Part shown: positions 51,894-61,229 of the stretch, piece after piece
Layout: every line of letters starts with the position of its first letter
Numbering within the stretch: position 1 is the first letter of the stretch
Source: Acidobacteriota bacterium
Lineage (GTDB): Bacteria > Acidobacteriota > Thermoanaerobaculia > Multivoradales > Multivoraceae
DNA: 64,000 nucleotides
Direction of reading: 5' to 3'
NCBI GenBank assembly: GCA_029263415.1
Contig: JAJCXN010000015.1
Coordinates: 124,001-188,000, forward strand
Notes under the pieces: generated by a model
Seen by the model: only the letters and a program-made list of their open reading frames with translations
Database searches by the model: none
Told to the model about the DNA's origin: nothing
Translations under genes and position numbers: made by a program

Positions 51894-54013
51894 CAGGGCT
51901 GTCCCACCGTGGACGACCAAGCGGTGGTGTCGCCACTCTCAAAGCCGTCAAACGAGATGACTTGAGGGTCGTGCAGCGACACCGTGTCAAAGAGCACCGA
52001 GAAGCCGGCAGAGGACTGCGTGGAAACCTGGAGTCTCACCCGGACAGAGCCCGCTCTTCCGCTAGACGATTCGTCAATCGGGAGCAGAGTTGGTCTCAAG
52101 GGTTCGAACGAACCATCCGTGTCCCCAGACACTTCGCCCGCCAGGACCTCCTGAATGAGGGAGTCACACTCTGCGCCCCCGTGTACCTCGACCACCATGC
52201 TCGCGGTGGGCTCCTCAGAATCTGAGTCCACCTTGGCGTGCCCGATCAGTTGATACGTGATGTCTGGCGCAACCTCAATGCACTGAGTGGCAGACCACTG
52301 TTGCGTTCCCGAAGCAACGCCTGTGATCTCCGCTGAGCCTGAGGTCGAGGCCTCTCCAAGATCGGCCTCGGAGACGAACAGACCAGCAGAGACATTGCCG
52401 GAGAACTCCCACGCGTCGAGTCCGTCATCGAAGTTGGGGTTGCGAAGTAAGTTGTCGAACAGCACTTCGAAGTCAGTCACGAAGTCGCCGCCCGGAGTAC
52501 CGTCGGCGTCACCGTCGAGCAGGCCACCTGAGACATCCTGCAGACCAATCGAACCACAAGCCATGAGCCGATAAGACCCAACCTCGAGGCCGGTTTCGGC
52601 ATCCAGCTGCAAGTAGGACGTCATCTCCGCGGCCTCATAGATCACGGCCGTCAGGGCTACCGCCTGATCGAACGGATCGGTGCCCGCGCTGCAATCTGCC
52701 GTTTCGAGCGTGCCGTCGTCACCCGCTCGCACCAGCAAGTAGTTGGCCGAATTGGTCACATCGTCTGGCCCGTTGTCACCGCCTGGGTCGTTCATGTCCT
52801 CGTTGAACTCAACCAGGAGCTGAGTCACCGGCAGGCCAGTTCGTTCCGCTTCGGTCAAGATTCCGTCGGCCGTGGGCCCGACCGCCCCCACCGAGGTCAC
52901 CAGCGGTGGCGAGGCCTCGAGAGCGAACGGGCCGGTCGTGGCTACCGGTCCCCAATTGTCCACAGCGTCCACCGCGCAGACATGGAAGTACCAGTCTCCG
53001 TCGACCAAGGCTTCACTGGTGACGGTGGTCTCGGTGGTCTCGGTGGTCTCAGGACATGGCTCAACCTGCTCTTGTGAAAACACAGTGCCGTAGCCTGCTA
53101 CCCCACTTGCCGAATCATTGGCCGCGGACCACGTCATTTCGAACATTGCCGCGTCCTCAGGGCTGGTGCGGATCAGATCGGTGGGCGCTTCGGGGCCTGT
53201 GGTATCGATCTTGAATGGGCCCAGGTGAAGCGCTGCAGAACAGTTGCCGCTGAGATCACACGCTCGCAAATGAAAGAAGTGATCGTCGGCGTCGGCTAAC
53301 GGCCCGATCGAGTGTGCGTGTGGGTCTGCCGCCTCAAGGACCTCGACGCTCAGGTCCGGTTCGGAGACTGGCACGTTGTCGTTGAGCACCGAGTAGCCCG
53401 CCAAGTCTCCTTGCAGGTCAACCGCGCCGCTCCACAGAAACTCAACCGTAGGGCCAGCAGACCAGTCGTCGGGTGTGTGCGTTGTGCTGATCAGACTCAC
53501 CGGTGGCGACGGCGCAAAGATGTCACCGCCAGAGTCCAGGTTGATCTCAAACAGTTTTCCGCGCTCGTCAAGCGTAAGAACGCTGCCGGTGCTCAGCCCA
53601 TCGAGGTAGAGCTCCACCAGGTCGCCGATGCGCGCCACGCCGGAACTGCGAGGCTCTGCTGCCTCGGTCGGCGTCTCCAACCGAATCTCGAGTAGATAGG
53701 AGGCTCCGACGGCAGGGCCGGTGCCGATGGTGTAGGCCGCCACTTGTTCTACACCGACTCGCGCTTCCACGAGGGTACCGGCGGGCAACGGCACCACGCC
53801 GACCCCGTAGATCACTGCGCCGGGCTCAGGCAGAGCGGCGTGGACTGCAGGCGCTGCCCAGAAAACGAGGTAGATAACCGTCGCAACCGAACGAAGCCGA
53901 GGCCAGCTTGTCGTCAGCCGATTCCCCCGACTACCGGGGCCAGCGTGTCGACCAGTCGCTAGTGACAGCGGGCCCTCATATCGCCAGGATGCCTGACACT
54001 TTTTCTTTAGCAC
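51893..54013 (-). CDS. Exported multidomain protein ending in a DGFESGD tail
   Basis: First gene of the operon; 706 aa from a GTG with GGGGAG 7 bases upstream. A late signal peptide (VATVIYLVFWAAPAVHA) follows a basic leader of about 40 residues. The mature part is beta-rich with fibronectin/Ig-like repeats (APTDLIRTSPEDAAMFEMTW, YFHVCAVDAVDNWGP) and an ETTETTETT run coded by a 9-bp tandem repeat (53024-53050). The C-terminal third resembles carbohydrate-binding discoidin-like modules (LLRNPNFDDGLDAWEFSG). The very end reads FDGFESGDTTAWSSTVGQP, shared with two other proteins here. Likely surface or extracellular; no catalytic motif seen. Confidence 0.65.
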   Translation of the reverse strand: MLKKKCQASWRYEGPLSLATGRHAGPGSRGNRLTTSWPRLRSVATVIYLVFWAAPAVHAALPEPGAVIYGVGVVPLPAGTLVEARVGVEQVAAYTIGTGPAVGASYLLEIRLETPTEAAEPRSSGVARIGDLVELYLDGLSTGSVLTLDERGKLFEINLDSGGDIFAPSPPVSLISTTHTPDDWSAGPTVEFLWSGAVDLQGDLAGYSVLNDNVPVSEPDLSVEVLEAADPHAHSIGPLADADDHFFHLRACDLSGNCSAALHLGPFKIDTTGPEAPTDLIRTSPEDAAMFEMTWSAANDSASGVAGYGTVFSQEQVEPCPETTETTETTVTSEALVDGDWYFHVCAVDAVDNWGPVATTGPFALEASPPLVTSVGAVGPTADGILTEAERTGLPVTQLLVEFNEDMNDPGGDNGPDDVTNSANYLLVRAGDDGTLETADCSAGTDPFDQAVALTAVIYEAAEMTSYLQLDAETGLEVGSYRLMACGSIGLQDVSGGLLDGDADGTPGGDFVTDFEVLFDNLLRNPNFDDGLDAWEFSGNVSAGLFVSEADLGEASTSGSAEITGVASGTQQWSATQCIEVAPDITYQLIGHAKVDSDSEEPTASMVVEVHGGAECDSLIQEVLAGEVSGDTDGSFEPLRPTLLPIDESSSGRAGSVRVRLQVSTQSSAGFSVLFDTVSLHDPQVISFDGFESGDTTAWSSTVGQP
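53024..53050. repeat. 9-bp tandem repeat, three units
   Basis: GGTGGTCTC is repeated three times inside the operon's first gene and encodes ETT units in frame. Copy-number change would keep the frame. Confidence 0.75.
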
Positions 54014-54545
54014 TTAGATTCTCCCCGAACACGGATACACAACGAGCTTGTTCTGTCCCTCCTCTCCTAGGCATCCGTTGTGATTGGTTACAGGGAAAAT
54101 CCACTTTTCCTGGCCCCAGTGGCCGATCCCACTGAGCAAGCTTGCGCTCTATCAGCCAGTCTTAGCCAGACTGACTGTGAACACGCTCAACCCCGTGGTG
54201 TTCGGTTGATGCGCAGCGAACGGGTGATCGGGCCTGCAGATCTGGGGTCCAAGCTCGGCACCGCAGTCTGGCGCGACAAGCTGGTCGCCAACGCGAAGCG
54301 TCGGGCGACCCTTCCAAGGCGAGGCGCGTCGGGGTATCTCCCCTTCCGACGCTGGAAGTTCTTCGGATCCACCCAGTAAGGCCTCTGGGGTCTCAGAAGC
54401 AGTGGCGACTTGGCGAACCCGTTCTCAAACTCCTCGCGGAGCTAGTGCCGGACTGCTGAACCAGCAGCTAGCGTCGGCGACGGACCCAGGGGCAACCTCG
54501 TTGAGTCTGCGGCTGAGTCGGAACCGTCTCGGCTGACTCCGAGGA
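54014..54545. other. Promoter region of the export operon
   Basis: No gene supported. It separates the ECF sigma gene from the first gene of the operon (both minus strand) and must hold the operon promoter. Small inverted repeats lie at 54094-54110 and 54117-54134. Confidence 0.5.
54094..54110. promoter_or_regulatory. Inverted repeat upstream of the export operon
   Basis: GGAAAA and TTTTCC flank 5 bases, about 80 bp upstream of the operon's first start codon. A second repeat (CAGTGG/CCACTG) follows at 54117-54134. Candidate operator or leader-RNA structure. Confidence 0.3.
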
Positions 54546-55256
54546 CTACTCCATCAGGCTGAGCAGGTGGCGCAACTCTTCGTCGACAGAGGCAGCACCA
54601 GCGACCGTCAGTGCAATGTCCTCGCGCAAAAGTCGGCCGAAGCGCTTGCGCAGTCGGTGAACACGCACCTTCGTTGCCACCTCTGTGAGGCCAAGTACGC
54701 CGGCAATCTCGCCGTACGAAGATGGGCCAGCATCTCCGTAGACGCACTCGCTGAGGTGGCTAAACGCGTCTGCCCGTCCCGAGTTGGCCTCGCTCTTCTC
54801 TAGGCGCTTCTGAGCACGCTGCATCATCTCCAAAGCCCACCGTCGCTCGTAGACCTCATCTGGACTCATCTCAGACGATCGAACTTCTCGGTAGGTCCGT
54901 TCAGCAGCTTCCACATCGAGCGACAGCAGCTCCCGACCCGAGTTGCGCTTCAGGGTTCGCGCTTTGTCGAGTTGGTCGGAGACGTGATGCTTGAGCATGG
55001 CAAGGAGGAACGCCCGCAACTTTCCTGACAAATCGAGCCGGGCGACGATCTCTCGCTCCAGCAGATGTGCGAAGAAGTCCTGCAACAGATCGGCGCTCTG
55101 ATCTTGATCGAAGCCCCGACGTCTGAGATAGGCATAGAGCGGCGACCAGTACCGCTCGTAAAGGTGCGCCAACGCCAACTTGCGACTGGCTGGATCAGAG
55201 CTGTCACGCAAGGCGAAGAACTCCGTCCATTGCGTTGTGGGAAACAAATCACTCAT
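54546..55256 (-). CDS. ECF-type RNA polymerase sigma factor
   Basis: A 236-aa sigma-70-family protein of the ECF kind. Region 2 is seen in ALAHLYERYWSPLYAYLRRR and the following FDQDQSADLLQDFFAHLLER, and region 4 in YGEIAGVLGLTEVATKVRVHRLRKRF. The start PTTQWTEFF and the length are typical of the large ECF group that Acidobacteriota and Planctomycetota pair with Ser/Thr kinases rather than anti-sigma factors. No anti-sigma gene adjoins. The ATG lacks a visible ribosome-binding site. It is transcribed toward the export operon 533 bp downstream, and a PknB-type kinase lies on the far side of that operon, so it may drive it; this is inference. Confidence 0.88.
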   Translation of the reverse strand: MSDLFPTTQWTEFFALRDSSDPASRKLALAHLYERYWSPLYAYLRRRGFDQDQSADLLQDFFAHLLEREIVARLDLSGKLRAFLLAMLKHHVSDQLDKARTLKRNSGRELLSLDVEAAERTYREVRSSEMSPDEVYERRWALEMMQRAQKRLEKSEANSGRADAFSHLSECVYGDAGPSSYGEIAGVLGLTEVATKVRVHRLRKRFGRLLREDIALTVAGAASVDEELRHLLSLME

Positions 55257-55820
55257 GGGATGCGGCTCTCAGTGGGCAAAAACAGAACTTCAAGGCCTGC
55301 CCGCATGGACCCGGCCGAACAACATGCCCCCTAACCGCGAAGCGACTCCCCTTGCGATTCTATTTTGCACCAAGTTTTGGTCGAGTTGTCCTTGGTTCTT
55401 CATCCCATCGACACCTAGCCTCACTAGGTCGGCGCGCAACACCTTTGATTGTCCCCTCCATTGACTGAAAAGCGCAGGTCAAAGCAGGACGCCGAGCGGC
55501 GCGGCTCGAGCCACTAACGAGACGGCACCTCTCACTGGAACTTTCAGGGGACTTGGGAATGCGGAACGACAGGCCAGATCGGGCCGAAAGGCCACCTTGT
55601 AAGAGTGTTCGTGCGTGGGTGCTGATGTCGGTTCATCAAAGGGACCTCAGGCTGGTCGTCGGTGAAGTGATAGCGGCGACGCCACAATTTCTTAGACCAA
55701 GAACTCGCTGGGTCGCGCGCGCGCACATGGATTCTACGTGCCGGAAGACGCTTCTCTGCTACCGCCTTAACGCGGCCCCGCCCCAACTCTTGATCTAGGC
55801 GCTCCAACCGCTTCTGAAAC
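55257..55820. other. Intergenic region
   Basis: Between the ECF gene start and the end of a secreted propeller gene. A minus-strand frame (55544-56596) is open here but mostly a shadow of the propeller gene in another frame. I see no gene, repeat or hairpin. Confidence 0.5.
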
Positions 55821-57407
55821 TCACGGTGTCGAACTCGACCAGATGAGCAGATCCCCGGCTTCAAAGCCGTCGGCAAACAACCTGAGCGACAGGCGCTGAC
55901 CGTAGATGTCGAATTCACCGTCGACGGTACCGAAGCTATTGATGTCTTCACCAGACCAGACAACGACAGCTTCGCCGCTCTGGGTGTTGAAGACAGTGGC
56001 TGGGCTGTTCGCTTCAAACAGTCCACCAGCATTGCCCGCATCAGAGATCTGCTGCTCCTCACTATCCATATGCTGATCCGCCCAGACCACGCGAGCCCAG
56101 ATGCCGAAATCATCATCTGTGAATTCATCAGCTTGCCAGCTGACCAGAAACCGGGCCGCACGGGGGTCTGCAGCCACGCTGGGCGAGAGACCGTCGAATT
56201 CAGGGCTATCCGTCGGATGCGTTGTCGAGATGCGAAACACAGACTCTCCCATACCAGCGGCGGTGTGCGTCCTGCCCCAGATCTCGTTCTCGTCGTCAAC
56301 ACTGTCTTGATCGTTGTCTGCCTGCCACACAACGAGCCACTTGCCGCTGTGTTGGTCGTGAGCCACTGCAGGTACAAACGCATCGAATGCGGCATCATTT
56401 GGTGGGCCCATGTCTGAGATTCGCTGCTTTGATCCCACTGGCTGAGCAGCGGTATCGAGCATCTGCCCGAAGATCTCGAACTCATCATTTGCAAGACCGA
56501 AGGCCGCCTCGTCGGCGTTCCACACCACAAAGTAGCGACCGCTCGCAGCATCAAATGCGAGCGCCGGCTCTGAGGCTCCGGTGGCGGCCGACCCAATCCC
56601 GTCGACGTTAGAAATCAAGAAGTCGTTGGTCCCGATCTCGGCGCCGCTACCGTTGAGTCGCTGGCCAAACACCTCGAACTCCTGGTCCACCTGGCCATTG
56701 GCATTGTCATCGCCAAACCAAACCACCAGGTACTGATTGTCAACCGAGTTGTAGACCAGCTGCGGCCGGAACGCGCCGAAGCTTGCACTGCCAATGCCGC
56801 CAACATCTGAAATTCGATAAGGAGATCCGATCGGTACTGCATCAGCATCCAGGCGCCTCGCCCAGATCTCGAACTCGCCATCGACCAGGCCACCAACGTT
56901 GTCGTCACTATGCCAAACCACCAGATACTCCTTCTCGATCCAGTTGTAGGCGATGTCGGGTTCGTAGGCCGAGAAGGTGGCGTCGTCAGGCGTCCCGTTG
57001 GAACTGATCTGAAAGTCGTCGGCCCCAACTTCTGCTCCAGCACTGTTGAAGCGCTGGCCATAGATTTCAAATTCGTTGTCCGTGCCGCCCGCGAAGTCGC
57101 CCCACCAGACAGCAACCATCTCGTCCGTGTCCTGGTTGTAGGCGACGGCAGGATGGAAACCACCAAAGGCGGCCTCCCCGTTGGCCCCTTGGGTACTGAT
57201 TGCGAAGTCGTCAGGGCCGGGTTCGCTGATTGCAGGACCGCTTTGGGCAGTTACCACAGGGGCAACTAGGAGGCCGGCAAGAAGGATTTCCAAAGCCCGT
57301 TTGGCGAGCCTGCTCAGTGGCCAACGATGGCTCCTCAGGCTTGGGTTCTGATTCTCAGTAGGCGTGCTCGTAGCCTGCTCGTCCGCGGCTCTTTTGCTCA
57401 GTTGCAT
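55821..57407 (-). CDS. Exported seven-repeat VVW propeller protein with DGFE tail
   Basis: The 528-aa product has a signal peptide (core LEILLAGLLVAPVV, cleavage near TAQS) and seven repeats of about 65 residues, each with a blade pattern such as YLVVWHSDDNVGGLVDGEFE followed by IW..R or IYGQRL. The seventh closes with VVVWSGED. Seven blades fit one complete beta propeller, with acidic loops that could bind calcium. The last 19 residues, LFADGFEAGDLLIWSSSTP, match the tail of two other exported proteins in this window. AGGGAAAG precedes the ATG. It is divergent from the 589-residue protein that also has the tail. Function unknown; ligand binding is likely. Confidence 0.7.
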   Translation of the reverse strand: MQLSKRAADEQATSTPTENQNPSLRSHRWPLSRLAKRALEILLAGLLVAPVVTAQSGPAISEPGPDDFAISTQGANGEAAFGGFHPAVAYNQDTDEMVAVWWGDFAGGTDNEFEIYGQRFNSAGAEVGADDFQISSNGTPDDATFSAYEPDIAYNWIEKEYLVVWHSDDNVGGLVDGEFEIWARRLDADAVPIGSPYRISDVGGIGSASFGAFRPQLVYNSVDNQYLVVWFGDDNANGQVDQEFEVFGQRLNGSGAEIGTNDFLISNVDGIGSAATGASEPALAFDAASGRYFVVWNADEAAFGLANDEFEIFGQMLDTAAQPVGSKQRISDMGPPNDAAFDAFVPAVAHDQHSGKWLVVWQADNDQDSVDDENEIWGRTHTAAGMGESVFRISTTHPTDSPEFDGLSPSVAADPRAARFLVSWQADEFTDDDFGIWARVVWADQHMDSEEQQISDAGNAGGLFEANSPATVFNTQSGEAVVVWSGEDINSFGTVDGEFDIYGQRLSLRLFADGFEAGDLLIWSSSTP

Positions 57408-57750
57408 CTCTTTCCCTCAGTTGTGGCATTGGTTGGCATCGAAGATAGAAACGATAAGAAGCCGTCAATCGCACGGGCGACAGGTCGAACTTCGTTTCAT
57501 CCCGGCAATACGCCACCGGTCCCACCACTAGGCAACCAGTTCTCTTGCATTCAGCCAACCACCACTACCTGCAGGAATCGAGAGCACCCGCACGCATGAC
57601 CTAAGGCCCTTGCCCACTCGATCAACGCCTGCTCGACACCCCGCCATTGCCATTATCCGAAAGAAGGTGTGCGATCCGGGCCGAGCGAGAGTTGGGGTAA
57701 GTGCTCGCCGCTTGAGCCACAGCGCCCAATTCAGCCATTAGGAGACTCGT
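57408..57750. other. Divergent intergenic region
   Basis: It holds the start sites of two secreted proteins that share the DGFE tail, so a common regulator is possible. No motif or repeat stood out. Confidence 0.5.
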
Positions 57751-59520
57751 GTGAGTCGCATCTCTATCGTCGTTTTCCTCTGGACCCTGACGCGGTCTTG
57801 CTTACTTTTCATCGCGCTCTCGCCGGCGGCGGCGACGGCACAACCGCTCCAACTGAGTCCCACCTATCCTCAAGGTTCGGGTGTTTGGTCGACCGTCTGG
57901 AGTGCAGACAGTCAATGGGTCTACTACCTGGCCACCGATGGGGTCGTCGACTGTGGTTCTGTGTACCGAGTTCACCGCTCGGGCGGCGATTCGGTGCGGC
58001 TTAGCGGCCCCCCTCCTCCAACCTGTTCGTTGGACATCATTGGCCTCACGGCGAACGGCGATCGAGTTATCTTGCTCCGGCAGCTCTCCAGCTCGTGGGA
58101 ACTGGTCACTGCTCGGACTGACGGGAGTGGAGACGACTCCACAGTTCTGGCGAGCATTCCGGACTCAGTTGGTGAGATCTACGATGTGTCTCTGTCCGGG
58201 CAGCAATTGATCTACCAGGTGCTGTTGGATTCCTTACCGAACTTCTCCGAGCTGTACTGGGTACCTGCTCAAGGTCCGGCGTCTGCTACAACGAGACTAG
58301 ACTCTGCTGGCACGGACTACTGGCGGCCACTCGATCAACACAGCGGCATCATCTACACGGATGGCCCCCATCTTTACTCTCAGATGGCCGCGGCGCCGAG
58401 CGCGCCAACCCGCCTCGATTCATCGCTCCCAGGAGCAGCACCAGTCGGTGGGTTCAAAGTTGAGGACAGCCAAGACCGAGTGCTCTACCGCGCGGCTCAA
58501 GAGCAGGTGGTCAATCAAAACCTCTTCATGGTTCCCACTGTTGGGCCTGCATCTGCCAGTCGCAAGATGAATGGCGAACTGCTGGCAGACCACTCGATCT
58601 GCTTTTGGGACTTCGTTCCCTCCGGCTCTCACATTGTGTTCAGCACGTGCGGACCGTCCTTTGAACGCGCTCTGTTTTCTGCACGGACTGACGCTCAAAC
58701 ACCTGACAATGTGCGGCTCGATCAAGCGGCCGCCGTGAAGGTCGTCCGCTACGCACCGGGAGGGGACGCAGTCTTCTTTCTGTCCAACCGAGAGAACACT
58801 CTGCGAAACGACCTTTATCGCGTGCCAATCGAAGGCCCGGCTAGCGCTGCTCGCAGGCTCAACAACGACGCCGTAGCGGTAACGGACTTTGCCATCGCCG
58901 ACAACGGCTCAACCATCGTGATGCGCACCGATGGAGGCGAATGGCAGCAGGACCCTTCCGCCATCGACGAGCTCTACCGGGTTTCCGCCGTCGATGAAGC
59001 GGCAGTGCCCGCTCTGCTTAGCGGTCTCGCTCCGGATCAGCGAATCGAGGTGACAGGCGGCATGGGAACTCAGATCGGTGATCGTTGGGTCTACACCGGC
59101 CAGATCAACCCCGGCACGGCGAAGCCGGGCCCTCCACAAGAGCTGTTCAGCGTTGCTTTGACGGGGCCGAGAAATCGGACCGCCCGACGTCTCAATACCA
59201 ACCTCGAACAAGCCCAAGTCACGAGCTACCAATCCGCAGATGAAGGACGTTGGACCGTATTCACTGATCAACCGATAGTGGGCCAGTTTCGCACCTTCAT
59301 GGTGCCGACACACGGGAACACGGACGCGCTCCCGGTATTCCCTTTGTTGCCAGCGTGGTTCGACTCTAGGTCCCCACGAATCATGAGCGATGACACCACC
59401 ATTCTGTTCACGATCAGGGCCGACGAGATTTCGCCAACAGGTAGAACCCTCTATCGGAATGTCATCCCCCCTATTTTTTCAGACGGCTTCGAGACCGGCT
59501 CAGTGAATGCTTGGAACTAG
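57751..59520 (+). CDS. Exported TolB-like propeller protein with DGFE tail
   Basis: A 589-aa protein starting at GTG with AGGAG 6 bases upstream. The signal peptide (VVFLWTLTRSCLLFIALSPA, cleavage near ATAQ) is followed by TolB/WD40-like blades (VWSADSQWVYYLATDG, VRYAPGGDAVFFLSNRENT, ISADNGS-type segments). A recurrent phrase, VP..GPASA..RL, occurs at least three times (APAQGPASATTRL, VPTVGPASASRKM, VPIEGPASAARRL) and marks the blades. The C-terminus is FSDGFETGSVNAWN. Probably an extracellular binding protein; no active-site motif was seen. Divergent from the seven-repeat propeller gene. Confidence 0.72.
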   Translation: MSRISIVVFLWTLTRSCLLFIALSPAAATAQPLQLSPTYPQGSGVWSTVWSADSQWVYYLATDGVVDCGSVYRVHRSGGDSVRLSGPPPPTCSLDIIGLTANGDRVILLRQLSSSWELVTARTDGSGDDSTVLASIPDSVGEIYDVSLSGQQLIYQVLLDSLPNFSELYWVPAQGPASATTRLDSAGTDYWRPLDQHSGIIYTDGPHLYSQMAAAPSAPTRLDSSLPGAAPVGGFKVEDSQDRVLYRAAQEQVVNQNLFMVPTVGPASASRKMNGELLADHSICFWDFVPSGSHIVFSTCGPSFERALFSARTDAQTPDNVRLDQAAAVKVVRYAPGGDAVFFLSNRENTLRNDLYRVPIEGPASAARRLNNDAVAVTDFAIADNGSTIVMRTDGGEWQQDPSAIDELYRVSAVDEAAVPALLSGLAPDQRIEVTGGMGTQIGDRWVYTGQINPGTAKPGPPQELFSVALTGPRNRTARRLNTNLEQAQVTSYQSADEGRWTVFTDQPIVGQFRTFMVPTHGNTDALPVFPLLPAWFDSRSPRIMSDDTTILFTIRADEISPTGRTLYRNVIPPIFSDGFETGSVNAWN

Positions 59521-59695
59521 GGGTTTGGCTGCAACCAAGCTTGCCGGCAGTGAACGTCGATATTCTGCAGGTAGCCGGGCCGCCCCGCGCGTCGCGCCTG
59601 TGATCTAGGTCGGGACATCGAAAGGCTTGGACGCGAGTTGTTGGGCGACAGGAGCGGGGCCGGAGTGATCTTCAGCATTCCCGATTGCAAGCAAA

Positions 59696-61123
59696 CTACT
59701 GCGATTCCCGCGTCGCACCCAAGACCGAAGCAACCGCCGCAACCGCGCGATCCACGTCCTCTCGGTTCGTTCTCCAGTTGACCACGCTGATCCGCATGGC
59801 CCGCTGGCCCTTCCACTCGGTCCCAGAGAAGAATGCTTCGCCTGTATCGTTGATGCGCCGGATGACTTCGTCGGTATAAGCGTTGTCGTCCTGCAAAGAG
59901 GCTTGGGCGGTCGGATCGTGGAAGTGAACCAGCGCCTGATTGAGGGTAGGCGCTACGAGAACCGAGGCACCGGCCAAGGAGCCGATACCAGTTGCAAGAG
60001 CGCTGCAGTATTCACAGCAACGGTCGACTAAGTCTTCAACTCCATCGCGACCAAGTTCCCGCAAGGCCGCATAGACGGGAATTCCTCGAGCCCGCCGCGA
60101 CCATTCAGGATTCCAGTCGATCTGGTCACGTGCTTGTGAATGAGCTGAAACGTACGATACCTGCAGTGTCATTGCGGCCTGATGCGCATCTCGATCTCGC
60201 ACAATGGCGACTCCGCAATCAAATGGGACGTTGAGCCATTTGTGAGCATCGGTGGCCCAACTATCTGCCAACTCGACCCCTTCAAGGAGGTGTCGATGCA
60301 CGTGGCTGGCGCGTGCAAATAGCCCGAAGGCGCCGTCGATGTGCACCCAAGCGTTTGCCGCTCTGGCCATCGGAATCAACTCAGCAAAACGATCTACCGC
60401 TCCTATGTTGAGGTCAGCAGCGTTCAGTACCACGATCGTCGGCTGGTCCGATTCGGCGAATGCGTTTTTCAAACTGGAAGGAATCACGCGGCCAGATCGG
60501 TCAGTTTAAAGAACTTGCATCGATCGGCTACCAATGCCCAGATACCTTAGAGCCTTGTCAACGGACCCATGCTTCTGTTCATTGACAAGCACTCGAATGG
60601 GGGGCGCACCGAACAAGCCGTCGTTGGCTACGCACCATCCAGTCCTCTCAAGGACCCGATAGCGCGCGGCCGCCAGGCCTGTCATGTGAGCGAGCTGACA
60701 GCCGGTCGTCAACGCAAAACTGGCGCTTGGGGGTAACTCCAACAAGTCCTTGAGCCAATCACCAGCCACCTCTTCCACCACAGCTGCGGCAGGGCTGCAA
60801 TCGAACAGCGCGGCATTCTGATCCCACGTTGCCACCAACCAATCCGCGGCCAAAGCAGAAGGCACCGCCCCACCAATCACCCAAGCAAAGAAGCGTCCGC
60901 TCGCGGAGCCAAGAAGACCACCCTCTGTGAGCTCCACCAACTCCTGCACAACCGACTCCGAGGAACAACCCACCGTCGGCAACGGCCTCTCAAGCCTGGA
61001 TCGCAGCGTGACGAGATCGACAGTAGAAGCCAACGGCCGCTCTTCAAGACCTGAAAGCCAGTCCTTCGCGTATTGAGCGGCCGCGTCCAGAGCCTGCAAC
61101 TCGAGGTTTCTGTCCGCGTCCAT
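59696..61123 (-). pseudogene. PLP-dependent group II decarboxylase interrupted by an in-frame TAA
   Basis: The reading frame 61123 to 59696 would encode a 475-residue pyridoxal-phosphate decarboxylase (glutamate/aromatic amino-acid decarboxylase group), but a TAA at 60508-60506 interrupts it. Both halves stay in the same frame, so this is a nonsense change, not a frameshift. The first half has FALTTGCQLAHMTGLAAARY and EQKHGSVDKAL, the second VHIDGAFG, the PLP-lysine motif TDAHKWLN and a full C-terminal domain. AGGAGA lies 9 bases before the ATG. No decay is visible elsewhere, so inactivation is recent, or the stop is suppressed, or the base is a sequencing error. A GTG at 60487 could restart the C-terminal part but would lack the fold's first half. 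Confidence 0.82.
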
Positions 61124-61229
61124 ATAGCTCTTCTCCTCAGTTGGTCCCCACCCACGATCGGATCGTGGCAGTTCACGGTGTGTTGCACTCGCGGCTATCG
61201 GACAGCAATCCAGAACCCAACGTGCTCGA

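Noticed and set aside
54080-54379. A 99-aa plus-strand frame and an opposite 61-aa frame in the operon promoter region.
   Set aside because: No ribosome-binding site or recognisable sequence; arginine-rich like other non-coding parts here.
55544-56596. A 350-aa minus-strand frame.
   Set aside because: Mostly a shadow of the seven-repeat propeller gene in another frame; serine/arginine-rich and without domain signs.
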